From Pelotomaculum sp. DTU098 (lineage in GTDB: Bacteria > Bacillota > Desulfotomaculia > Desulfotomaculales > Pelotomaculaceae): DNA of 64,000 nucleotides. Made by a program: the position numbers and the translations under genes. The stretch is from NCBI GenBank assembly GCA_001512635.1, contig LFSA01000029.1, positions 21,981-85,980 of the forward strand, in the 5' to 3' direction. Below are positions 34,340 through 42,227 of this stretch, one piece after another (positions within the stretch are counted from its first letter, which is position 1; each line of letters starts with the position of its first letter). The notes under the pieces are model-generated. The model ran no database searches. It was given only the letters and a program-made list of their open reading frames with translations, and was not told where the DNA came from.

Positions 34340-35428
34340 TTAATACTGCTGGTTGTATTTCTCCGCCAGTTCTTTAACCAGATCCAGCGTTTCCTGACCC
34401 GGCAGGCCTTTTTCCTTCATTCTTGAAACAAACTGTCCCTGGACGGGCGAAACAAGGCTAATCCAGCGGTCCGCCTCTTCCTGGGGCAGGTGGATTACTT
34501 CCATACCGTGGGTTTCAACAGCCCACTTCAGGGCGGCTTCATTCTGTTTATCCCACAGCCCCATGGCTACTTTTTCAAAATACTCTTCATTAACCCTTTC
34601 GATGGCCGCTTGAACTTCCAGAGTCAAAGCATTCCACTGGTCGAGGTTCATGGTAATAAAGAACAAAGTATTGTAAAGAAAAGGCGTTATGGTTAAATAA
34701 TCGGTTACCTCGGCATGCTTCCAGCCCTGCAGCACTTCCACAGGACCAAGGTTCCCCTGGACCACTCCTTTGGACAGGGCTTCGTAGGCATCAGACTGGG
34801 GCATGGCAACCGGGTTTGCTCCCAGCAGCTGTAAAGTTTGAGCACTGAGACCGGTAGCCCTAATGGCCATTCCCTGAAGATCGCTGTGACTGCGGACCGG
34901 AACTTTGGTAAACAAGTCACCGGAACCCGTGGTGAAAACCATCATTAGTTTTGTGTCCTGAACTTCTGCGGGATTTAATTGCTTAATTCCTTCCCAGGCG
35001 ACCTTGCTTGACACTTTGGAGTTTTTGTAAATCACACCCGGCAATTCGAAAGCCTCCAGCAACGGAAAGCGCCCCCTGGTATAGGAAAAGCAGGAAAGAC
35101 CCAGATCGGCAATCCCGTTCACCACTCCGTCGTAAATCGCGTCCGCCTGCAGCAGGGTCTGATTCGGGTAGCTGGTAATCTTAACCTGGCCGTTAGTAGC
35201 CTCTTCAATGGCTTTAGCCCAGGGCTGGATCAGTTCCACCTCAGCCGGGTGGCTTCCCGGGAAAAAGTGCGCCAGTTTGAGTTCGACTGTGGCTTGACCT
35301 GCCCCCTGCGTTTGAGGTGACGACGAGCAGCCGCTAAAAGAAAGCAACAGCAGCAGCGCCAGGCCTATTACACCTGCCCTTTTGAATCCGGAGAACCTGC
35401 CTTCCTTACCCCAAAACCTTACCTTCAC
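34340..35428 (-). CDS. dctP: TRAP transporter substrate-binding lipoprotein (DctP)
   Basis: Captures the substrate outside the membrane. The signal VIGLALLLLLSFSGC ends in a lipobox with Cys at about residue 33. The mature domain shows LKLAHFFPGSHPAEVELIQPW, RFPLLEAFELPG and AIRATGLSAQTLQLLGANPV, with the Arg of the IRATG segment at the site that usually binds a carboxylate. GTG start with GGAGG 9 bases upstream. 362 residues. First gene of the operon; a terminator lies in its leader. Confidence 0.93.
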   Translation of the reverse strand: MKVRFWGKEGRFSGFKRAGVIGLALLLLLSFSGCSSSPQTQGAGQATVELKLAHFFPGSHPAEVELIQPWAKAIEEATNGQVKITSYPNQTLLQADAIYDGVVNGIADLGLSCFSYTRGRFPLLEAFELPGVIYKNSKVSSKVAWEGIKQLNPAEVQDTKLMMVFTTGSGDLFTKVPVRSHSDLQGMAIRATGLSAQTLQLLGANPVAMPQSDAYEALSKGVVQGNLGPVEVLQGWKHAEVTDYLTITPFLYNTLFFITMNLDQWNALTLEVQAAIERVNEEYFEKVAMGLWDKQNEAALKWAVETHGMEVIHLPQEEADRWISLVSPVQGQFVSRMKEKGLPGQETLDLVKELAEKYNQQY

Positions 35429-35456
35429 TTTTCCTCATCCTCCTTTTTTACCAAAC

Positions 35457-35479
35457 AAAAAAAACTCCCGTAGGAGTTT
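35457..35479 (-). terminator. Intrinsic terminator inside the dctP leader (attenuator)
   Basis: On the minus strand AAACTCC (35479-35473), loop TACG, GGAGTTT (35468-35462), then a T-run. It ends about 30 bases before the dctP GTG. There is no minus-strand gene upstream for it to terminate (neighbours from 36123 to 42117 run the other way), so it must act within the dctP transcript. Confidence 0.7.
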
Positions 35480-35503
35480 CAAGAACTGCAGCCACGCCTT
35501 TAT

Positions 35504-35640
35504 CCGGCTAAAATCAACGCCGGGTTAGATCTGGCGGAATGCCGCCTTTCCTGTTCCTACCGTCCTGCTATCCTACCATTTGTAAAAAATTTTGGGTCTG
35601 TCTTGCTACCGTCTGCTACCGTCCTACTTGTGAGCTACCC
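35504..35640 (-). promoter_or_regulatory. dctP leader: two hairpins and GGTAG repeats
   Basis: On the minus strand the leader has five GGTAG copies (forward CTACC at 35557, 35573, 35606, 35616 and 35635, plus CTAC at 35624), two in a tandem GACGGTAGCA unit, then hairpins GGCGGCATTCCGCC (35546-35533) and CCCGGC/GCCGG (35524-35504), then the terminator. This is the architecture of a signal-sensing leader. No known riboswitch class fits. The rest of 35641-35985 is AT-rich with nothing clear. Confidence 0.45.
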
Positions 35641-35985
35641 ACTGCCGTCACTATAAAAGTGTTTACATCCTTCCTATGCCCATTTATATTTCGGCATTGA
35701 CGATAAATTTCCTGCCATAGAAAAAAATTTATTTAAAATTTTATTATGGATGCCGTGTATTTGTTACTTATTGGCAGAGAGGCGTTACACAGACGTTTGC
35801 AGCAGGTGAGCCAGTAAGCTCTTTATTACTATAATTTATCAATGAATGAATATTTCTTTTCAATAATAACGTTTATATAAAAAATAACATTTATATAAAG
35901 AACCATGCGAAAAACTTAGATACCAAAATATGTTAAATAATAAAATTATATTTATATTTAAGTTATATCCTATATATAAATAAAC

Positions 35986-36013
35986 TTGTTCCACCACTAA
36001 ACCACTTTATAAT
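35986..36013 (+). promoter_or_regulatory. Putative sigma-A promoter of the secreted-protein gene
   Basis: TTGTTC (35986-35991), 16 bases, TATAAT (36008-36013). Predicted start near 36020, leaving a 100-base leader to the ATG at 36123. Confidence 0.55.
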
Positions 36014-36122
36014 CAGGCAAGCCATAATTTACAGCTTGATTCAAATAATAAATATCTTATTATAGTTTTAGATACCCGGCAATCTACTTTTTAACTATAA
36101 TAAGGAAGGGAGATACTACTCA

Positions 36123-36632
36123 ATGCGGAAAATTATAGTACTATTTATGACTCTTTTGATGTCACTCACGCTTTCAGCCGCAGCATATGCCGGTACGGTA
36201 GTAAAAGAGATTACATTTTACGGCAATGCCCAGCAAGGCTCCATTGGAGATGGCATCCGGGGCTATTCCTGGTATCATTCCAAGGCCGATCCAGCGGAAC
36301 CGGTAGATATTAAAAGTTTAATTAAAAAAATAATTGATTACCCGGACAGGGTTGTCGTAAAGGGTATAACCTACCACAAGGGGCATCCCAATTATAAAAC
36401 AGTAAAACACATCTCTTTTTATAAGCGGAACGGAAAAATCTATTGCAATCATCCAAGCCATTCTTACAAAAATGCCAACCAAAAGGGTGAATGGTTCTAC
36501 TACATCGACGACAATGGTGTAAAGCATTACTTCTACCTGGACCCAGACCTGGAATACGAATGGGGCCATTACAAAGATAAGGATGGTATTACCCAGTACT
36601 ATTACGTAATTAAAGGCTGGAAAACAAACTAA
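36123..36632 (+). CDS. Secreted protein rich in Tyr, His and Lys, unknown function
   Basis: A cleavable signal peptide is clear: MRKIIVLFMTLLMSLTLSAAAYAG with an AYA-G cleavage site near residue 23. The mature protein of about 146 residues has many aromatic residues and His, in segments such as KGITYHKGHPNYKTVKHISFY, HPSHSYKN, EWFYYIDDNGVKHYFYLDPD and KDKDGITQYYYVIKGW. The last two, each a Y/D-rich strand with GV/GI turn, look like an internal repeat. No Cys in the mature part except one in IYCNH. No family is recognised. GGAAGGGAG precedes the ATG. It is monocistronic with its own promoter and terminator. Confidence 0.75.
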   Translation: MRKIIVLFMTLLMSLTLSAAAYAGTVVKEITFYGNAQQGSIGDGIRGYSWYHSKADPAEPVDIKSLIKKIIDYPDRVVVKGITYHKGHPNYKTVKHISFYKRNGKIYCNHPSHSYKNANQKGEWFYYIDDNGVKHYFYLDPDLEYEWGHYKDKDGITQYYYVIKGWKTN

Positions 36633-36672
36633 AGCCGAAAGAAATACCGGTAGAAAATTAACACTGAATTTT

Positions 36673-36706
36673 AACCCCTGCCTTGATCACTCGAGGCAGG
36701 GGTTTC
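36673..36706 (+). terminator. Intrinsic terminator after the secreted-protein gene
   Basis: AACCCCTGCCT (36673-36683) pairs with AGGCAGGGGTT (36694-36704), followed by TCATTT. Confidence 0.8.
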
Positions 36707-37085
36707 ATTTCACCTGTATGCTCTGCTGCATGCTATGCCGCCTGCCGTCTTACGGAAGTCTCCTGTCCAATCTATATAGGTTCGAAGATTGAGGCAGCTT
36801 TTTTCATCTAACCAAAAGCCCGGTTAAAACTCCTCTTCCACTTTGTAAGGTGTGATTGTACAGGGATCTTGCGCTCCAGGGTGGAATACGGCCTGATTAT
36901 TACAGTATGTAACTCTGGTATGTTTTTTTAGATTTTGATAGAATTCTTATATGGTTTAACCGATAAGTAACCGATCTTTAAGTTAAAGAATAATTCATGG
37001 AAGATGCCTTTGGCAATGTTTAGAATGTGATAACTATATTAGTCAAGGACACCGATAATACGTCCTCAAGACAGGGAGATAGCCT
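36707..37085. other. Intergenic region before the two-component genes
   Basis: About 380 bases with no ORF. A TAGGTTCGAAG stretch near 36777 resembles a tRNA T-loop, but no acceptor or anticodon stem can be built around it. The ribosome site GGGAG precedes 37086. Confidence 0.5.
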
Positions 37086-38363
37086 ATGGACCAGAATACC
37101 AGCTTAAAAATTAGCGATCCTATTAATATTTTTACAAAATGCCTTAATTTTGCAGGGAGGCTATTCCAGGAACAGGCAAATCTTGACTGGGTTCCCGGCT
37201 GGCTTATGACAACCCTGGGTATTAACAGCTGTGCCCTGGGAATCCTTCAAGAGCAACACTATGTGGTTTATTTTACCTGTGATAACAATACCCATACCTA
37301 TACTGTAAAGTTTGACGCGGTCGATCTCTGCTGTTCCAGCCAGGATTTTTCCGGGGAAACCTTTTCTTGCTCCGGAAGTACCTGCCCTGTAATTAATTGT
37401 GTATTTGAGAAACATGAACAAGCAGGCTTGAAGATTACCTGTTCGCCCATGGGCGGCGGAAAAGGCTTTTTGCTCGTTTCCGCTGCAGAAAGCCTGCTTA
37501 ATTATGGCCCCTTTCAAGAATTGTTGAAGTCATTTGTAAATACAATCGCTTCCGTCTGCAGTACCGGCAAGAGCAAAACTCAAAACGCATCCTATTTTCT
37601 TCCCTCTGAGGACATGGCGCAAATGTGGTCGGAAATGCTGGCGGGACTATCCCATGACTTAAGAACACCCCTGGCCTGTATCAAGGGTTACGTCACTACT
37701 TTACTCAGGGAAGACGTAACATGGGATCAACTTGCCCAAAAGGAATTCCTAAATATTATTGCTGAAGAAACCGACCATATTGAGAGTTTGATTAATAACC
37801 TGCTGGATTCCGCCACCTTAAGCTGGAAAGGTGAAATAGAACTGAAGAAAGAAGCGGTTTTAATACCCCAAATCGTCAATAAAGTACTCAAAGATTCTTC
37901 CTACCGGACCAAGAACCATCAATTTACCGTATTGTTTCCAAAACACTTTCCGTACGTAGAAGCGGATCCCGTAAGAATTGAACAGGTTATTCGCAACCTT
38001 GTGGACAATGCAGTCAAGTATTCCATGGAAGAAACCAGAATAACCATTAAGGGAGAAGTTGCACCCGGGGAAGTTATTGTATCCGTAGCTGATCAGGGCA
38101 TTGGTATTGATGACGAGCATTTAAACCGGCTGTTCGAAAAGTTTTTCCGGGTAAACACCAATAACCAGGAACATCAAAAGGGAATGGGACTGGGCTTACC
38201 TCTAGCCCGTCAGATAATAATCAGCCACGGTGGTAAAATCTGGGCAAAAAGCAAGCTGGGTCAGGGTACCACTTTTTACTTCACATTGCCCTGCTGCCAG
38301 CCTGAAAGCTTAACTGAACTACCGTCCGGCCTGAGCACGGGGGGTTTTGGTGATGAAGCATAA
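37086..38363 (+). CDS. Sensor histidine kinase, soluble, with Cys-rich sensor domain
   Basis: The C-terminal half has a HisKA domain with phospho-acceptor His190 in AGLSHDLRTPLACIKGY and a HATPase domain with N box RNLVDNAVKYS, G1 DQGIGI, F box EKFFR and G2 KGMGLGLPLARQII. The N-terminal 170 residues have no TM helix and look like a GAF-type sensor with ten Cys, five of them between residues 82 and 105 (LCCSS, FSCSGSTCPVINC) and another at 119. This suggests a metal, iron-sulfur or thiol sensor in the cytoplasm. 425 residues. Its end overlaps the response-regulator gene, a normal two-component pairing. Confidence 0.9.
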   Translation: MDQNTSLKISDPINIFTKCLNFAGRLFQEQANLDWVPGWLMTTLGINSCALGILQEQHYVVYFTCDNNTHTYTVKFDAVDLCCSSQDFSGETFSCSGSTCPVINCVFEKHEQAGLKITCSPMGGGKGFLLVSAAESLLNYGPFQELLKSFVNTIASVCSTGKSKTQNASYFLPSEDMAQMWSEMLAGLSHDLRTPLACIKGYVTTLLREDVTWDQLAQKEFLNIIAEETDHIESLINNLLDSATLSWKGEIELKKEAVLIPQIVNKVLKDSSYRTKNHQFTVLFPKHFPYVEADPVRIEQVIRNLVDNAVKYSMEETRITIKGEVAPGEVIVSVADQGIGIDDEHLNRLFEKFFRVNTNNQEHQKGMGLGLPLARQIIISHGGKIWAKSKLGQGTTFYFTLPCCQPESLTELPSGLSTGGFGDEA

Positions 38364-39048
38364 AAGGATCTTGATCGTGGATGACGAACCCCGCCTGGTA
38401 CGGCTGGTAAAGGTCAACCTTTTGGCCAGCGGGTATGAAGTGGGCGTCGCCGCTGACGGGAAAACAGCCATAGCGATGCTGGAAGCTTCCAGCTACGATT
38501 TGGTGATCTTGGACATAATGCTTCCCGGCTCCTTCAACGGTTTTGAGGTCTGTAAAAAAATCAGGGAGTTTTCCGATGTTCCCATTATCATGCTGACAGG
38601 CCGGGCCCGTGAACAGGACCGGATCCGCGGTTTTGACGTGGGGGCCGATGATTACTTAACCAAACCCTTCAATGTCGAGGAACTGTTGCGACGGGTAAAG
38701 GCAGTCCTCAGAAGGACCTCTCAACCGGAAAACGTTCCGAAATGCCCCATTTATACAAACGGTGACCTGGTCATTAATACCGCCCAAAGGCGGGTCTTCA
38801 TAAGGGGCAAGGAAGCAAAGCTGACCGCCACAGAGTATCAGATCCTGTATCACCTGGCATGTAACGCGGGGAAAGTACTTACCCATGAAGATTTACTGAC
38901 CCGGGTATGGGGTGCCGAATACCGCAATGAACTGCACTACCTCAGAAATTATATTAGTAGCATTCGCAAAAAAATTGAGGATGACCCCGGTAAACCAAGG
39001 TATATTCTAGGAAAGCATGGCATCGGCTACCACCTGGCTATCGAATAA
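38353..39048 (+). CDS. OmpR/PhoB-family response regulator
   Basis: Receiver domain with acidic pair DDEP, phospho-Asp in VILDIMLPG, Thr in MLTGRA and Lys in LTKPF, followed by a winged-helix DNA-binding domain (LTATEYQILYHLACNAGKVLTHEDLL, HYLRNYISSIRKKIE). The receiver has one extra residue after the phospho-Asp (LPGSFNGFEV instead of LPGMDGFEV). ATG at 38353 is spaced about 8 bases from GGGGGG and is preferred to TTG 38347 and GTG 38350. It overlaps the kinase gene by 11 bases. Closest in type to KdpE. A terminator follows. Confidence 0.93.
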   Translation: MKHKRILIVDDEPRLVRLVKVNLLASGYEVGVAADGKTAIAMLEASSYDLVILDIMLPGSFNGFEVCKKIREFSDVPIIMLTGRAREQDRIRGFDVGADDYLTKPFNVEELLRRVKAVLRRTSQPENVPKCPIYTNGDLVINTAQRRVFIRGKEAKLTATEYQILYHLACNAGKVLTHEDLLTRVWGAEYRNELHYLRNYISSIRKKIEDDPGKPRYILGKHGIGYHLAIE

Positions 39049-39071
39049 TATAGAACAAAAAGGTAGCCTTT

Positions 39072-39101
39072 AAACCCTGCCAGATTAAGGCAGGGTTTTT
39101 T
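39072..39101 (+). terminator. Intrinsic terminator of the two-component operon
   Basis: AAACCCTGCC (39072-39081) pairs with GGCAGGGTTT (39089-39098), followed by a T-run. Confidence 0.88.
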
Positions 39102-39266
39102 ATGAAATTTTTATATTTGCGCCTCTTATATTTAATTTCTTGTGAAAAAATTATATTATTGATCTTTTTTTTATGATTTCTTTACGAATTACCAATTAAA
39201 ATAGTTCTTTAGAACCAAAAAAGTTACTGGTTACCGGTGGCTGATTTGGATTTTTGGGGGTTATTG

Positions 39267-40580
39267 ATGCACACTCGCGAAGAAGTCCTGGAAAAAGCTA
39301 AAGAAGAAAGAGTGAAATTCCTTCGCTTACAGTTCACCGATACCTTCGGTTCGTTGAAAAACATCGCCGTTACATCGGAGGATCTGGAACGGGCTATGGC
39401 CGGCCAGATTTCCTTCGACAGCTCTGCGGTGGATGGAGTGATAGGCGGCCTTGAACAGGATATTCTCCTGCGTCCGGACCTGTCTACATTTATTGTATTT
39501 CCCTGGCGGCCTCGCGATGAAGCGGTGGCTCGCTTCATTTGTGATATTGCCAATCCCGACGGCTCTCCTTACCGGGGCTGCTCACGCAGCGTTTTGAAAC
39601 AAGTTCTAGAAGAAGCCGCCCAGATGGGTTTTGATGTCTGGCTGGGTGCGAAGGTAGGATTTTATCTCCTGCATACTGATAACAAAGGCAACCCCACCAT
39701 TAACACCCATGATAAGGCCGGCCTTTGCGACTTAACCCCCTTCGATTTGGGAGAGAATGCCCGCCGGGACATCGTCCTGACCCTGGAAGAAATGGGCTAT
39801 AATATCGGCTACAGTCACCACGAGGCAGGGCCCGGGCAGCACAAAATCGCTTTAAAGGTAGATAATGCCCTGGATACTGCTGACAAGCTGGTAACCTTCA
39901 AATATATTGTACGTACCATTGCCCAACGGCATGGCCTGTACGCTTCTTTTATGCCCAAGCCACTAAACGGCATGCCCGGCTCAGCGCTGCACCTGCATTT
40001 ATATCTACATCCCAGGGAAGCAGGACACCTTACAGACCTGGAACACCCTATGCCGCAAGACCAGTGGACCGGGCATTTTATTGCAGGCATCCTGAAACAT
40101 GCCCGGGCCAACACCGCAATTACCAACCCCCTTGTTAACTCTTACAAACGTTTGCAACCCAGCGACCCGGCGGCACCTGTATATGTAGCCTGGTCGGAAG
40201 AAAACCGCAACTCAATACTCAGGGTCGTTGCTCACCACGGGCAAGGTACCCGCGTGGAAGTACGAAACCCGGATCCCGCCTGCAACCCGTATCTTGCCCT
40301 GGCTGTAATTCTAAAAGCAGGTTTGGACGGCATCCGGCAAAAACTTCCACAGCCACCCCCCCTTTCCGGATCCAACAACCAGCGTCAAGAAGCACAGGTC
40401 TCCTATCTGCCCCGCAGCTTAGAAGAGGCTCTGCGCGAGCTTTCCGCTGACCAGCTGGTCCGGGATACCCTGGGTGATTATATTTACCGCAGTTTCCTTA
40501 GAGCCAAATCTGATGAATGGGAACGTTTTCAGGCGGTTGTCCATCCCTGGGAACTGAAAGAATATCTTAATTCATTTTAA
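39267..40580 (+). CDS. Glutamine synthetase-like protein, catalytic residues missing (pseudoenzyme candidate)
   Basis: Aligns over its full 437 residues with type I glutamine synthetase: N-terminal VKFLRLQFTDTFGSLKN, then FICDIANPDGSPY, DLGENARRDIVLTLEEMGY, MPKPLNGMPGSALHLHLYL, VNSYKRLQPS and RVEVRNPDPACNPYLAL. Several active-site residues are changed (Salmonella numbering). The GPEPEFF strand is GAKVGFY, so E129 is Lys and E131 is Gly. HHEVAPGQHEI is HHEAGPGQHKI, so E220 is Lys. The flap YEAP is DPAAP, so E327 is lost. E212, H269, R339, E357 and R359 remain. Glutamine synthesis is therefore unlikely. ATG at 39267 is preferred over GTG 39237 because GGGGG is 7 bases upstream. It precedes glutamate dehydrogenase. 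Confidence 0.85.
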   Translation: MHTREEVLEKAKEERVKFLRLQFTDTFGSLKNIAVTSEDLERAMAGQISFDSSAVDGVIGGLEQDILLRPDLSTFIVFPWRPRDEAVARFICDIANPDGSPYRGCSRSVLKQVLEEAAQMGFDVWLGAKVGFYLLHTDNKGNPTINTHDKAGLCDLTPFDLGENARRDIVLTLEEMGYNIGYSHHEAGPGQHKIALKVDNALDTADKLVTFKYIVRTIAQRHGLYASFMPKPLNGMPGSALHLHLYLHPREAGHLTDLEHPMPQDQWTGHFIAGILKHARANTAITNPLVNSYKRLQPSDPAAPVYVAWSEENRNSILRVVAHHGQGTRVEVRNPDPACNPYLALAVILKAGLDGIRQKLPQPPPLSGSNNQRQEAQVSYLPRSLEEALRELSADQLVRDTLGDYIYRSFLRAKSDEWERFQAVVHPWELKEYLNSF

Positions 40581-40631
40581 TTAATAATGTTGGTGGAGGT
40601 GATGTAAGTAAACAAAGTATTATTTTGTAAA

Positions 40632-40714
40632 TGTGCCGGTTTGAAAAGGATCCAACTGAGTTTGGGATCAACATGGTGAATCACAAACTGGTCTGGCTTC
40701 TTTTCAAACCGGCA
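40632..40714. repeat. Nested inverted repeat between the GS-like gene and gdhA
   Basis: GTGCCGGTTTGAAAAG (40632-40647) is perfectly complementary to CTTTTCAAACCGGCAC (40699-40714). Inside, AGTTTG and CAAACT can also pair. The 83-base element has no T-run after it. It could be a processing or mRNA-stability stem, a regulator site, or a remnant of a miniature inverted-repeat element. Confidence 0.8.
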
Positions 40715-40746
40715 CTTCAAAAAAGGCGCCAACTTAAAAGCATTAG

Positions 40747-42117
<1,371 letters not shown>

Positions 42118-42194
42118 AGCTTATTCCAATAAAACATAATCACACATATGCAGGGCAATCACCACAGCTACAACTATATAATAAAATATAAGGA

Positions 42195-42217
42195 GCCGGG
42201 GCTAATTTAGTCCCGGC
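42195..42217. terminator. Hairpin between gdhA and the convergent SLH gene
   Basis: GCCGGGGCT (42195-42203) pairs with AGTCCCGGC (42209-42217) with one mismatch. T-runs are weak on both sides; a bidirectional terminator is likely from position. Confidence 0.55.
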
Positions 42218-42227
42218 CCAATTATTC

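Noticed and set aside
36750-36810. tRNA-like TAGGTTCGAAG stretch
   Set aside because: The T-stem does not pair and no acceptor, D or anticodon stems can be built.
39100-39266. GlnR/TnrA-type site upstream of the GS-like gene
   Set aside because: TGTGA near 39139 lacks the matching TNACA half at the required spacing.
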